The notes: generated by a model from the sequence alone, not told the origin. 64,000 bases of DNA from Actinospineispora acaciae DSM 45401 (GCF_000620785.1 NZ_JIAI01000015.1:62001-126000); one strand, 5' to 3'; shown: positions 16,341 to 26,303, numbered from the stretch's first letter. Made by a program: numbers and translations.

Positions 16341-16778
16341 TCAGAACTCCAGCCCGCCCTCGCGCGCCGCGTCCGCGAGCGCCGCGATGCGGCCGTGGTA
16401 GTCGCGGCCGCCCCGGTCGAACACCACGGTGCTCACGCCGGCGCTCTTGGCGCGGGCGGCCACCAGCTCGCCCACCTTGGCGGCGCGGGCCTTCTTGTCG
16501 CCGTCCAGCGCGCGGACGTCGGCCTCCATGGAGGACGCCGACGCCAGCGTGTGGCCGGCCAGGTCGTCGATCACCTGCGCGACCATGTGCCGCGCGCTGC
16601 GGGTGACCACCAGCCGGGGCCGCTGCGGGGTGCCGCTGATCTTCTTGCGCAGCCGGGCGTGCCGGCGGGTGCGGGCCAGCCGCCGCGTGGCGGATACCCG
16701 CGAGCCGCGCCGCTTGAGAGCCGCGCTGCTCGGCTGCGCACCGTTGTTGCTCGCTGCCTGAGAGGTGCCCGTTGCCAT
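16341..16778 (-). CDS. rplR: 50S ribosomal protein L18
   Basis: A 145-residue 5S rRNA-binding protein. The conserved part begins near residue 34 (RLARTRRHARLRKKISGT) and ends ALADAAREGGLEF. The first 30 residues (MATGTSQAASNNGAQPSSAA...) are an unconserved Ser/Ala/Asn extension, so a later start is conceivable, but the ATG at 16778 lies one base from the rplF stop. Confidence 0.96.
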   Translation of the reverse strand: MATGTSQAASNNGAQPSSAALKRRGSRVSATRRLARTRRHARLRKKISGTPQRPRLVVTRSARHMVAQVIDDLAGHTLASASSMEADVRALDGDKKARAAKVGELVAARAKSAGVSTVVFDRGGRDYHGRIAALADAAREGGLEF

Positions 16779-17318
16779 TTACTTACCCGTCTTCCCGACC
16801 TTGCGCCGGATGTTCTCGCCGGCGTAGCGCACGCCCTTGCCCTTGTACGGGTCCGGCTTGCGCAGCTTGCGAATGTTCGCGGCGACCTCGCCGACCAGCT
16901 GCTTGTCGATGCCCTGCACGGAGAACCGGGTCGGGTTCTCCACCGCGAACGTGATGCCCTCGGGGGCCTCGACGCTGATCGGGTGGCTGTAGCCCAGCGA
17001 GAACTCGAGGGTGGAGCCCTTGAGCGCGACCCGGTAGCCGACGCCGTGGATCTCCATCTTCTTCTCGTAGCCGGCGGTCACGCCGACCACCAGGTTGTTG
17101 ACCAGCGTGCGGGACAGCCCGTGCATGGCCCGGTTGCGGCGCTCGTCGTCGGGCCGGGTGACCCGGATGGTGCCGTCGTCGTCCCTGGCCACCGCGATCG
17201 GCTCGATCACCGTGTGGGACAGGGTGCCCTTGGGCCCCTTCACCGTGACCTTCTGGCCGTCGATGGTGACGTCCACGCCGTTCGGCACGGCGACCGGAAG
17301 CTTTCCGATACGTGACAT
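16779..17318 (-). CDS. rplF: 50S ribosomal protein L6
   Basis: A 179-residue protein with two L6 repeats near the sarcin-ricin region: MSRIGKLPVAVPNGVDVTID at the start and PDPYKGKGVRYAGE near the end. Normal length. Between rpsH and rplR in the spc operon. Confidence 0.97.
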   Translation of the reverse strand: MSRIGKLPVAVPNGVDVTIDGQKVTVKGPKGTLSHTVIEPIAVARDDDGTIRVTRPDDERRNRAMHGLSRTLVNNLVVGVTAGYEKKMEIHGVGYRVALKGSTLEFSLGYSHPISVEAPEGITFAVENPTRFSVQGIDKQLVGEVAANIRKLRKPDPYKGKGVRYAGENIRRKVGKTGK

Positions 17319-17331
17319 GGTCGCGTCCCCC

Positions 17332-17730
17332 TCACCAGACGTAGGCGAGGACTTCCCCGCCCACGCGCCGCATGCTGGCCTGCCGGTCCGTCATCAGGCC
17401 GGAGGAGGTGGAGATGATCGCCACGCCGAGGCCGCCGAGCACCCTCGGCAGGTTGTCGGACTTCGCGTACACCCGCAGGCCGGGCTTGGACACCCGCCGC
17501 AGGCCCGCGATGCTGCGCTCACGGTTGCGCCCGTACTTCAGGTCGATCACCAGCGAGCGGCCCACCTCGGCCTGCTCGGTGTCGTACGACGCGATGTAAC
17601 CCTCCTTCTGGAGGATCTCCGCGATCGCCACCTTCAGCTTCGAATGCGGCATCACGACCCGGTCGTGGTACGCCGAGTTCGCGTTGCGCAGACGCGTGAG
17701 CATGTCTGCGATCGGATCGGTCATCGTCAT
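17332..17730 (-). CDS. rpsH: 30S ribosomal protein S8
   Basis: A 132-residue 16S rRNA-binding protein (MTMTDPIADMLTRLRNAN; C-terminal STSSGLMTDRQA and GGEVLAYVW). S8 is the spc-operon repressor in E. coli; whether the mechanism operates here is not visible. A 79-base gap separates it from rpsZ. Confidence 0.97.
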   Translation of the reverse strand: MTMTDPIADMLTRLRNANSAYHDRVVMPHSKLKVAIAEILQKEGYIASYDTEQAEVGRSLVIDLKYGRNRERSIAGLRRVSKPGLRVYAKSDNLPRVLGGLGVAIISTSSGLMTDRQASMRRVGGEVLAYVW

Positions 17731-17809
17731 GGTGACCCTGTCACCTTTCCCATCGCGGTTCCCCTTCCGGGGCCTGCGACGCTACGTCTTTGCCTGGTGC
17801 CGTCGGGTG

Positions 17810-17995
17810 TCACCACGACGACTTGGACACTCCGGGCAGCTCGCCCCGGTGCGCCATCTCGCGCACGCAGATCCGGCACAGCCCGAACTTGCGCAGCACG
17901 GCGCGCGGACGCCCGCAGCGCTGGCATCGGGTGTAGCCGCGGACCGCGAACTTCGGCTTGCGCGCGGCCTTGTTGACCAGCCCTTTCTTGGCCAT
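17810..17995 (-). CDS. rpsZ: 30S ribosomal protein S14, zinc type
   Basis: A 61-residue S14 with zinc ligands C24, C27, C40 and C43 (CQRC and CRIC), hence the short zinc-dependent type rather than the long zinc-free form. The ATG at 17995 gives the conserved MAKKGLVNKAARKPKFAVRG; the longer upstream frame overlaps rplE and is not conserved. Confidence 0.96.
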   Translation of the reverse strand: MAKKGLVNKAARKPKFAVRGYTRCQRCGRPRAVLRKFGLCRICVREMAHRGELPGVSKSSW

Positions 17996-18002
17996 CAGCC
18001 GA

Positions 18003-18572
18003 TCAGCTCTCCTTGAACGGGAAGCCCAGGAGCCGCAACAGCTCCCGCCCTTCCTCATTGGTGGTTGCCGAGGTCACGACCGTGATGTCCATACCGCGCG
18101 GACGGTCGATCGTGTCCGGGTCGATCTCGTGGAACATGGACTGCTCGTTGAGGCCGAACGTGTAGTTGCCGTTGCCGTCGAACTGCGTCGGCGACAGGCC
18201 ACGGAAGTCCCGGATACGGGGCAGCGCGATGGTCAGCAGCCGGTCCAGGAACTCCCACATCCGGTCGCCGCGCAGGGTGACCCGCGCGCCGATCGGCATG
18301 CCCTCGCGCAGCTTGAACTGGGCCACGGACTTGGTGGCCCGGCGCACCTCGGGGCGCTGGCCGGTGATGGTGGCCAGGTCGCGGACCGCGCCGTCGATCA
18401 GCTTCGAGTCGCGGGCGGCGTCGCCGACGCCCATGTTCACCACGACCTTGGTCACGCCGGGGATCTGCATCGGGTTGGCGTACCCGAACCTGTCCCGCAT
18501 CGAGGCGGTGATCTCCTCGCGGTACCGGGTCTTGAGCCTGGGCAGCGCCTTCTCGGAGGTTGGCGCGGACAT
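18003..18572 (-). CDS. rplE: 50S ribosomal protein L5
   Basis: A 189-residue 5S rRNA-binding protein contacting P-site tRNA (MQIPGVTKVVVNMGVGDAA; FRGLSPTQFDGNGNYTFGL). Normal length. Its start shares a base with the rplX stop, and rpsZ follows after 7 bases. Confidence 0.97.
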   Translation of the reverse strand: MSAPTSEKALPRLKTRYREEITASMRDRFGYANPMQIPGVTKVVVNMGVGDAARDSKLIDGAVRDLATITGQRPEVRRATKSVAQFKLREGMPIGARVTLRGDRMWEFLDRLLTIALPRIRDFRGLSPTQFDGNGNYTFGLNEQSMFHEIDPDTIDRPRGMDITVVTSATTNEEGRELLRLLGFPFKES

Positions 18573-18898
18573 CAGATCTCCTTCCCGGTGCGACGCGAGA
18601 TGCGTACGCGCTTGACGCGGCCGTCCTCGTTCGTGACGGTCTTCTTGCCGACCCGGGTCGGCTTGCCGTCGGAGTCGACGACCATCACGTTGGAGACGTG
18701 GATCGCGGCCTCCTGGGTCACGATCCCGCCGGACTGCGCGCCCCGCTGGGTGGTGGTGACCCGGGTGTGCTTCTTGATCCGGTTCACGCCCTCGACCAGC
18801 ACCCGGTTCTTGGCCGGGTAGGCCTGGATGACCTTGCCCTTGGCGCCCTTGTCCTTGCCGGCGATCACCAGCACGGTGTCGCCCTTCTTGATCTTCAT
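18572..18898 (-). CDS. rplX: 50S ribosomal protein L24
   Basis: A 108-residue protein with an N-terminal KOW motif (KKGDTVLVIAGKDKGAKGKVI), an assembly initiator of the large subunit. It is immediately adjacent to the rplN stop, with no spacer. Confidence 0.97.
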   Translation of the reverse strand: MKIKKGDTVLVIAGKDKGAKGKVIQAYPAKNRVLVEGVNRIKKHTRVTTTQRGAQSGGIVTQEAAIHVSNVMVVDSDGKPTRVGKKTVTNEDGRVKRVRISRRTGKEI

Positions 18899-19267
18899 CT
18901 AGAGCACCTCCGGCGCCAGCGAGATGATGCGCATGAACCTCTTGTCCCGCAGCTCGCGGCCCACCGGGCCGAAGATGCGGGTGCCCCGGGGCTCGTTGTC
19001 CGGCTTGATCAGCACGGCGGCGTTCTCGTCGAAGCGGATGTAGGAGCCGTCCGGGCGACGCTTCTCCTTGGCGGTGCGCACCACGACGGCCTTGACCACG
19101 TCGCCCCGCTTGACTCCGGCGCCGGGGATGGCGTCCTTGACGGTGGCGACGATGATGTCGCCGATCCCGGCGTAGCGACGCCCCGAACCGCCGAGGACCC
19201 GGATGCAGAGGATCTCCTTGGCCCCGGTGTTGTCGGCGACACGCAGTCGCGACTCCTGCTGAATCAT
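18899..19267 (-). CDS. rplN: 50S ribosomal protein L14
   Basis: A 122-residue protein at the subunit interface (MIQQESRLRVADNTGAKE; ends FMRIISLAPEVL), exactly the usual length. First gene of the canonical spc operon; only 4 bases separate it from rpsQ. Confidence 0.98.
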   Translation of the reverse strand: MIQQESRLRVADNTGAKEILCIRVLGGSGRRYAGIGDIIVATVKDAIPGAGVKRGDVVKAVVVRTAKEKRRPDGSYIRFDENAAVLIKPDNEPRGTRIFGPVGRELRDKRFMRIISLAPEVL

Positions 19268-19271
19268 GGCT

Positions 19272-19562
19272 CTACTTCGCCTTTTCCAAGACCTCGACCA
19301 GCCGCCAGCGCTTGGTCGCCGACAGCGGGCGGGTCTCCATCAGCCGGACGCGGTCGCCCACGCCGGCGGTGTTGTTCTCATCGTGCGCCTTGACCTTGTT
19401 GGTCCGGCGGATGACCTTGCCGTAGAGCGGGTGCTTCACCCGGTCCTCCACGGAGACCACGATGGTCTTGTCCATCTTGTCCGACACCACCAGGCCCTCG
19501 CGGACCTTGCGGTACCCCCTGGGCTTCTGCTTCGGCGGCGTGCCCTGGCTCTGTTCGCTCAT
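19272..19562 (-). CDS. rpsQ: 30S ribosomal protein S17
   Basis: A 96-residue OB-fold protein. The conserved core starts at YRKVREGLVVSDKMDKTIVV after an N-terminal extension of about 18 residues (MSEQSQGTPPKQKPRG). It is preceded by a 166-base non-coding gap from rpmC, unusual because these two genes normally abut. Confidence 0.96.
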   Translation of the reverse strand: MSEQSQGTPPKQKPRGYRKVREGLVVSDKMDKTIVVSVEDRVKHPLYGKVIRRTNKVKAHDENNTAGVGDRVRLMETRPLSATKRWRLVEVLEKAK

Positions 19563-19728
19563 GCTGTGTCCTCCGCGACTCTGCGCGCGACCGCGATCGC
19601 GTCGCCAGGGCGCGCCACACTGACTCCGTTCCTGTCATTCCAAAGGGCGCCCTGCCGCCGCGATCCCGGGGCCTTACCGCCCGGGCGCGCGCCGTGGTCG
19701 TCCTGGGTGCCGCGATGTGGCGACATGA

Positions 19729-19980
19729 TCACGCGGCCCCTTCGTCGTCATCGATCGGTGCGGCCGAAAGTCCCAGCTCGCGCTCGCGCATCACGGTGTA
19801 GACCCGCGCGATGTCGTGCCGGACGGTACGCAGCCGCCGGTTGTTGTCCAGCTGCCCGGTGGCCATCTGGAAGCGGAGGTTGAACAGCTCCTCCTTGGAC
19901 TCCCGCAGCCGCAGCACCAGCTCCTCATCGGTGAGCTCACGCAGCTCCGACGCGGAGGTGCCCACCCCGGAACCCGCCAT
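19729..19980 (-). CDS. rpmC: 50S ribosomal protein L29
   Basis: An 83-residue two-helix protein near the nascent-chain exit (LRELTDEELVLRLRESKEEL; then NNRRLRTVRHDIARV). The ATG shares a base with the rplP stop. The acidic C-terminal tail (IDDDEGAA) and short N-terminal extension are typical of actinobacteria. Confidence 0.96.
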   Translation of the reverse strand: MAGSGVGTSASELRELTDEELVLRLRESKEELFNLRFQMATGQLDNNRRLRTVRHDIARVYTVMRERELGLSAAPIDDDEGAA

Positions 19981-20399
19981 CAGAACTCACCACCCTCACG
20001 GGTCACGATGCGGCAGCGCATCGGCAGCTTGTGGATCGCGCGGCGCAGCGCCTCACGGGCGATCTGCTCGTTCGGGTAGCTCATCTCGAACATCACGCGA
20101 CCGGGCTTGACGTTGGCGATCCACCACTCCGGGCTGCCCTTGCCGGAGCCCATCCGGGTCTCCGCCGGCTTCTTGGTCAGCGGCCGGTCCGGGAAGATGT
20201 TGATCCACACCTTGCCGCCACGGCGGATGTGCCGCGTGATGGCGATACGGGCGGACTCGATCTGCCGGTTGGTCACGTAGGCCGGCTCCATGGCCTGGAT
20301 GCCGAAGTCGCCGAAGGTGACCTTGGTACCGCCCTTGGCCGCGCCGCTGCGCTTCGGGTGGTGCTGCTTGCGGTGCCTGACCTTGCGAGGCATCAACAT
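19980..20399 (-). CDS. rplP: 50S ribosomal protein L16
   Basis: A 139-residue protein near the A site (MLMPRKVRHRKQHHPKRSG; GKGSPEWWIANVKPGRVMFE). The start at 20399 gives the family length; an internal ATG two codons later is possible. It lies 3 bases after the rpsC stop. Confidence 0.97.
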   Translation of the reverse strand: MLMPRKVRHRKQHHPKRSGAAKGGTKVTFGDFGIQAMEPAYVTNRQIESARIAITRHIRRGGKVWINIFPDRPLTKKPAETRMGSGKGSPEWWIANVKPGRVMFEMSYPNEQIAREALRRAIHKLPMRCRIVTREGGEF

Positions 20400-20402
20400 G
20401 GC

Positions 20403-21272
20403 TCAGGCCTCCCCACTGCTTGACTCGGTGGTGGTGGCGGTCGGCTCGGCGGCGGGCGCAGCCTCGGTGGCCTGCGCGGGCGCGCCGCTGTCGCGGGACT
20501 GCCCGGCGGCGGCCCGGCCGGCCTCGGTGCTGGTCGCGGTGGTGCCGGCGGCGCCGGAACGGCGGCGGGTGGGCCGGTCGCGGCGACCGCCACGGCCCTG
20601 CTCGGCTGCGGCCGCTGCCGTCGCGGCCGCGTGCTCACGGCGCCCGCCGACCACGTCGCCCTTGTAGATCCACACCTTGACGCCGATGCGGCCGAACGTG
20701 GTGCGCGCCTCGAACAGCCCGTAGTCGATGTCCGCGCGCAGCGTGTGCAGCGGCACCCGGCCCTCGCGGTAGAACTCCGAGCGGGACATCTCGGCGCCGC
20801 CCAGGCGGCCCGAGCACTGCACCCGGATGCCCTTGACGGCCGGCGAGCGCATCGCGGTCTGGATGGCCTTGCGCATCGCCCGGCGGAACGCGACCCGGTT
20901 GGACAGCTGCTCGGCCACGCCCTGCGCGACCAGCTGGGCGTCCGACTCGGCGCCCTTCACCTCGAGGATGTTCAGCTGCACCTGCTTGCCGGAGAGCTTC
21001 TCCAGCTGGCCCCGGATGCGGTCGGCCTCGGCGCCGCGGCGGCCGATCACGATGCCCGGACGGGCGGTGTGGATGTCCACCCGCACCCGGTCGCGGGTGC
21101 GCTCGATCTCGACCTTGGAGATGCCGGCCCGCTCCATGCCCTTGGAGAGCATGCGGCGGATCGCGACGTCCTCCTTCACGTACTCCGCGTACTGCTTGTC
21201 GGCGTACCACCGGGACTTCCAGTCCGTGGTGATGCCCAGCCGGAAGCCGTGCGGATTGATCTTCTGACCCAT
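20403..21272 (-). CDS. rpsC: 30S ribosomal protein S3
   Basis: A 289-residue protein of the mRNA entry channel. The first 220 residues are standard: MGQKINPHGFRLGITTDWKS, a KH domain with VIGRRGAEADRIRGQL, and a C-terminal domain ending FGRIGVKVWIYKGDV. The last 70 residues are a low-complexity Ala/Thr/Arg/Glu extension, longer than the 230-280 common in the family. Its start shares a base with the rplV stop. Confidence 0.96.
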   Translation of the reverse strand: MGQKINPHGFRLGITTDWKSRWYADKQYAEYVKEDVAIRRMLSKGMERAGISKVEIERTRDRVRVDIHTARPGIVIGRRGAEADRIRGQLEKLSGKQVQLNILEVKGAESDAQLVAQGVAEQLSNRVAFRRAMRKAIQTAMRSPAVKGIRVQCSGRLGGAEMSRSEFYREGRVPLHTLRADIDYGLFEARTTFGRIGVKVWIYKGDVVGGRREHAAATAAAAAEQGRGGRRDRPTRRRSGAAGTTATSTEAGRAAAGQSRDSGAPAQATEAAPAAEPTATTTESSSGEA

Positions 21273-21730
21273 CAGCGGGTACTTCCCTTCGCGGAGCGGC
21301 CGCCCCGTCCCTGCCGCGCGCTGCCGCGCCGGGACTCGGGCCGCGACTCGAGCTCGACCGTGATGTGGCTGGTGCGCTTGCGGATCCGGTAGGCCCGGCC
21401 CTGCGCGCGCGGACGGATCCGGGGCAGCGTCTTGCCCTCGTCGACGTACGCGCTGGCGATCACCAGGGTGTCGCGGTCCAGGTCCAGGTTGTGCTCGGCG
21501 TTGGCGATCGCGCTGGCGACCACCTTGTACACCGGCTCGCTGGCGGCGTGGACGTCGAACTTCAGGATCGTCAGGGCGTCCACCGCGCGCTGCCCTCGGA
21601 CCAGGTCGACGACGCGGCGCACCTTCCGGGCACTCATCCGGACGTGCCGGGCCCGCGCGATGGCGCGCACCGGCTCGGCGTCCGCCGTGTCGACGGCGCC
21701 GCCGGTGGTGTCCTGGCTGGTTGCAGCCAT
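21272..21730 (-). CDS. rplV: 50S ribosomal protein L22
   Basis: A 152-residue protein lining the exit tunnel. The core ARHVRMSARKVRRVVDLVRG is preceded by a 27-residue extension; the tunnel hairpin region PRIRPRAQGRAYRIRKRTSH is intact, with no insertion of the kind linked to macrolide resistance. A Ser/Arg/Gly tail ends the protein. Confidence 0.96.
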   Translation of the reverse strand: MAATSQDTTGGAVDTADAEPVRAIARARHVRMSARKVRRVVDLVRGQRAVDALTILKFDVHAASEPVYKVVASAIANAEHNLDLDRDTLVIASAYVDEGKTLPRIRPRAQGRAYRIRKRTSHITVELESRPESRRGSARQGRGGRSAKGSTR

Positions 21731-21764
21731 CTGTAGTCCTCTGCTTCCCTCTGGTCCAGCCCGC

Positions 21765-22046
21765 TCAGCGGCGGCGCGCCCTGCGGTCGTCCTTGATGTG
21801 ACCCCGGAACGTCCGCGTCGGGGCGAACTCGCCGAGCTTGTGCCCGACCATCGACTCCGAGATGAACACCGGGACGTGCTTGCGCCCGTCGTGCACCGCG
21901 ATGGTGTGCCCGATCATGTCGGGAATGATCGTGGAGCGGCGCGACCACGTCTTGATCACGGTCTTCTTGCCCGACTCGTTGAGCACGTCCACCTTCTTGA
22001 GCAGGTGGTCGTCCACGAACGGGCCCTTCTTCAGGCTACGTGGCAT
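21765..22046 (-). CDS. rpsS: 30S ribosomal protein S19
   Basis: A 93-residue head protein (MPRSLKKGPFVDDHLLKKVD; HKLGEFAPTRTFRGH), exactly the family length, between rplB and rplV of the S10 operon. Confidence 0.97.
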   Translation of the reverse strand: MPRSLKKGPFVDDHLLKKVDVLNESGKKTVIKTWSRRSTIIPDMIGHTIAVHDGRKHVPVFISESMVGHKLGEFAPTRTFRGHIKDDRRARRR

Positions 22047-22062
22047 GTCTCTACCTCCCTAC

Positions 22063-22899
22063 TCAGCGCTTCTTGCCGGTACGCCGGCGGCGGACGATCA
22101 ACTTGTCGCTTGCCTTGTTGCGGCGGCGGGTGCGGCCCTCGGGCTTGCCGGCCGGGTTCACCGGGTGCCGGCCGCCGGAAGTCTTGCCCTCGCCACCACC
22201 GTGCGGGTGGTCAACCGGGTTCATCGCCACGCCGCGCACCGTCGGGCGCTTGCCCTTCCAGCGCATCCGGCCGGCCTTGCCCCAGTTGATGTTGCCCTGC
22301 TCGGAGTTGCCCACCTCGCCGATGCTGGCGCGGCAGCGGACGTCCACGTTGCGGATCTCGCCGGACGGCAGCCGCAGCTGCGCGTACGGGCCGTCCTTGG
22401 CCACCAGCTGCACGCGGGCGCCGGCCGAGCGGGCCATCTTCGCGCCGCCACCGGGGCGCAGCTCGATGGCGTGGATCACGGTGCCGGTCGGGATGTTGCG
22501 CATCGGCAGGTTGTTGCCGACCTTGATGTCCGCGCGCGGGCCGCTCTCCACCATGTCGCCCTGCTTGAGCTTGTCCGGCGCGATGATGTAGCGCTTCTCG
22601 CCGTCGCGGTAGTGCAGCAGCGCGATCCGGCTGGTCCGGTTCGGGTCGTACTCGATGTGCGCGACCTTGGCCGGTACGCCGTCCTTGTCCGCCCGCCGGA
22701 AGTCGATCAGCCGGTAGGCCCGCTTGTGGCCACCGCCCTTGTGCCGCGTGGTGATCTTGCCGTGCACGTTGCGGCCGCCCCTGCCGTGCAGCGGACGGAC
22801 CAGCGACTTCTCCGGGTGGTCCCGGGTGATCTCGGCGAAGTCGGAGCCGCTGGAGCCACGCCTGCCCGGCGTGGTCGGCTTGTGCCTACGAATGCCCAT
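22063..22899 (-). CDS. rplB: 50S ribosomal protein L2
   Basis: A 278-residue protein essential for subunit joining and peptidyl transfer. The conserved C-terminal loop VAMNPVDHPHGGGEGKTSGG is intact. It begins MGIRRHKPTTPGRRGSS. Standard length and position after rplW. Confidence 0.98.
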   Translation of the reverse strand: MGIRRHKPTTPGRRGSSGSDFAEITRDHPEKSLVRPLHGRGGRNVHGKITTRHKGGGHKRAYRLIDFRRADKDGVPAKVAHIEYDPNRTSRIALLHYRDGEKRYIIAPDKLKQGDMVESGPRADIKVGNNLPMRNIPTGTVIHAIELRPGGGAKMARSAGARVQLVAKDGPYAQLRLPSGEIRNVDVRCRASIGEVGNSEQGNINWGKAGRMRWKGKRPTVRGVAMNPVDHPHGGGEGKTSGGRHPVNPAGKPEGRTRRRNKASDKLIVRRRRTGKKR

Positions 22900-22912
22900 C
22901 GTTGCTCCTCCC

Positions 22913-23212
22913 TCAGCTCGCCGGTCCGCCGAAGATCTCGATCGGACGGCTCTCCTCGGAGAGGGTCACGATCGCGCGCTTGGTGTCCTTGCGCTTGCCG
23001 AACCCGGTGCGGGAGCGCTTGCGCTTGCCCGGCCGGTTCAGCGTGTTCACGCTGGTGACCTTGACACCGAACACCTTCTGCACGGCGATCTTGATCTCGG
23101 TCTTGTTCGCCGTCCGGGGGACCAGGAACGTGTACTGGCGCTCCTCGAGCAACCCGTAGCTCTTCTCCGAGACCACCGGCGCGATCAGCACGTCGCGCGG
23201 ATCGGGGATCAC
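22913..23212 (-). CDS. rplW: 50S ribosomal protein L23
   Basis: A 99-residue exit-site protein that docks trigger factor and SRP (DPRDVLIAPVVSEKSYGLLE; FGVKVTSVNTLNRPGKRKR). GTG start at 23212, overlapping the rplD stop as GTGA. The longer upstream frame is antisense-like shadow of rplD and is rejected. Confidence 0.96.
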   Translation of the reverse strand: MIPDPRDVLIAPVVSEKSYGLLEERQYTFLVPRTANKTEIKIAVQKVFGVKVTSVNTLNRPGKRKRSRTGFGKRKDTKRAIVTLSEESRPIEIFGGPAS

Positions 23213-23874
23213 TGGTCCTCCTCCTTCTTGGCGCGCGGCTTGACGGCCGCGACCGGGCCGGCGAGGAAGCTGCGCAGCGCCTCGGCGGTGAACACCACGT
23301 CGTCGTTGACCAGCACGTCGTAGGTGTTCAGCTGGTCCGGCGCGATCACGTGCACGTTCGGCAGGTTGCGCAGCGACAGCCAGCTGGCCTCGTCCTCGCG
23401 GCCGACGACCACCAGGATCCGCTTGCGCTCGCTCACCGAGGCGATGGCCCGGCGCGCGATCTTGGTGGACGGCACGGGGGTGGCGACGATCTCGGAGAGC
23501 ACGTGCAGCCGGTCGTTGCGCGCCCGGTCGGACAGCGCCCCGCGCAGCGCGGCGGCCTTCATCTTCTTGGGCGTGCGCTGGCTGTAGTCGCGCGGGACAG
23601 GGCCGTGCACGATGCCACCGCCGGCGTACTGCGGCGCCCTGGTCGAACCCTGGCGGGCGCGGCCGGTGCCCTTCTGCCGGTACGGCTTGCTGCCGCCGCC
23701 CCGGACCTCGCCGCGCGTCTTGGCCTTGTGCGTGCCCTGGCGGGCGGCGGCGAGCTGGGCCACCACCACCTGGTGCATCAGCGGCTTGTTCTCCGCGACG
23801 TCGAAGACCTCGGCGGGCAGCTCGATGGAGCCGTCCGTGCCGCCCTCCGGCTTGCGGATGTCCAGCTTCGTCAT
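23209..23874 (-). CDS. rplD: 50S ribosomal protein L4
   Basis: A 221-residue protein. The extended tunnel loop (RGGGSKPYRQKGTGRARQGS) near 60-80 is intact and wild type, and the C-terminal domain ends LAGPVAAVKPRAKKEEDQ. L4 represses the S10 operon in E. coli. Its start overlaps the rplC stop by four bases. Confidence 0.97.
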   Translation of the reverse strand: MTKLDIRKPEGGTDGSIELPAEVFDVAENKPLMHQVVVAQLAAARQGTHKAKTRGEVRGGGSKPYRQKGTGRARQGSTRAPQYAGGGIVHGPVPRDYSQRTPKKMKAAALRGALSDRARNDRLHVLSEIVATPVPSTKIARRAIASVSERKRILVVVGREDEASWLSLRNLPNVHVIAPDQLNTYDVLVNDDVVFTAEALRSFLAGPVAAVKPRAKKEEDQ

Positions 23875-24536
23875 TTGGCCTCACCCTTCGCGGCCGTCTT
23901 GACCAGCACCAGGCCGCCCTTGGGGCCGGGCACGGCGCCCTTGATGAGCAGCAGCCCGGCGTCGGCGTCCACCCGGTGCAGCGTGAGGTTCTGGCTGCTG
24001 ACCCGCTCGTTGCCCATCCGGCCGGCCATCTTCAGGCCCTTGAACACCCGGCCGGGGGTGGCGCAGCCGCCGATGGACCCGGGCGAGCGGTGCTTGCGCT
24101 GGGTGCCGTGGCTGGCGCCGAGGCCGGAGAACCCGTGGCGCTTCATCACGCCGGCGGTGCCCTTGCCCTTGCTGGTGCCGACCACGTCGACCACCGCGCC
24201 GGACTCGAACACCGAGGCGGTCACCTCCTGGCCGAGCTGGTACTCGCTCGCGTCCGAGGTCCGCAGCTCGACCAGGTACCGGCGGGGGGTGGCCCCGGCC
24301 TTGGCGAAGTGGCCCGTCCTTGGCTTGTTCACCCGGCGCGGGTCGATGGCCCCGAACGCCAGCTGGACGGCGGAGTAGCCGTCGTTGTCCGGGGTCCGGA
24401 TCTGGGTCACCACGCACGGCCCGGCGCGTACCACCGTCACCGGCACGACGCGGTTGTTCTCGTCGAACACCTGCGTCATCCCGAGCTTGGTGCCCAGGAT
24501 CCCGGTCACCTGCTTCTCGTCACTCGACGTTGTCAT
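23871..24536 (-). CDS. rplC: 50S ribosomal protein L3
   Basis: A 221-residue protein near the peptidyl-transferase centre (VTGILGTKLGMTQVFDENNR; MKRHGFSGLGASHGTQRKHR; PGRVFKGLKMAGRMG). An N-terminal extension of about 10 residues precedes the usual start. It follows rpsJ by 9 bases. Confidence 0.97.
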   Translation of the reverse strand: MTTSSDEKQVTGILGTKLGMTQVFDENNRVVPVTVVRAGPCVVTQIRTPDNDGYSAVQLAFGAIDPRRVNKPRTGHFAKAGATPRRYLVELRTSDASEYQLGQEVTASVFESGAVVDVVGTSKGKGTAGVMKRHGFSGLGASHGTQRKHRSPGSIGGCATPGRVFKGLKMAGRMGNERVSSQNLTLHRVDADAGLLLIKGAVPGPKGGLVLVKTAAKGEAK

Positions 24537-24545
24537 CTCACTGCC

Positions 24546-24851
24546 CTACTGAATGTTCACGTCGACGGACGCCGGGAGGTCGATGCGCATCAGCGCGTCC
24601 ACCGTCTTCGGCGTCGGGTCGAGGATGTCGATCAGCCGCTTGTGGGTACGCATCTCGAAGTGCTCGCGCGAGTCCTTGTACTTGTGCGGCGAGCGGATGA
24701 CGCAGTACACGTTCTTCTCGGTCGGCAGCGGCACCGGACCCACCACCCGCGCGCCGGTGCGCGTCACCGTCTCGACAATCTTGCGAGCGGACGCGTCGAT
24801 CGCCTCGTGGTCGTAGGCCTTGAGCCTGATGCGGATCTTCTGTCCCGCCAT
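24546..24851 (-). CDS. rpsJ: 30S ribosomal protein S10
   Basis: A 101-residue protein, also NusE in antitermination complexes (MAGQKIRIRLKAYDHEAID; GPVPLPTEKNVYCVIRSPH). First gene of the S10 operon. The 258-base gap after tuf must hold its promoter and contains the conserved leader hairpin described separately at 24904-24932. Confidence 0.98.
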   Translation of the reverse strand: MAGQKIRIRLKAYDHEAIDASARKIVETVTRTGARVVGPVPLPTEKNVYCVIRSPHKYKDSREHFEMRTHKRLIDILDPTPKTVDALMRIDLPASVDVNIQ

Positions 24852-24903
24852 GGTGGTCGGCCGTCCTCTTCTTCCTGCCGCTGTTCTGCAAGGTCCCCCC
24901 GGT

Positions 24904-24932
24904 CCACGAGGTCGGGCGTGTCGCGCTCGTGG
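24904..24932 (-). promoter_or_regulatory. Conserved hairpin in the rpsJ leader
   Basis: On the minus strand a 7-base perfect stem (CCACGAG / CTCGTGG) encloses the loop CGCGACACGCCCGAC, ending 52 bases upstream of the rpsJ ATG. The same loop with a differing stem is in the rpsL leader at 29554-29578. It is a candidate cis-acting element for ribosomal-protein operons. Confidence 0.6.
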
Positions 24933-25009
24933 CGCAGACTTCTACCCGATCGTCGTTGGTCTCGAGGGACTGGCTTGTGCTGGCCCACACTGGCGGGCCC
25001 GCTCACACG

Positions 25010-25051
25010 GGGGCCGATCGACACTGAATCGAATCGGTGCCGATCGGCCCC
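25010..25051 (-). terminator. Candidate tuf terminator
   Basis: Perfect 11-base arms GGGGCCGATCG (25010-25020) and CGATCGGCCCC (25041-25051) with a 20-base interior that can pair further, beginning 58 bases past the tuf stop. No clear U-tract follows, so it might instead be part of the S10 leader. Confidence 0.45.
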
Positions 25052-25109
25052 AGTGAGCAACTCATCCAGGATGCCACATTGCCCAGTGGCAACCCAAATT
25101 GGGTCGTTG

Positions 25110-26303
<1,194 letters not shown>

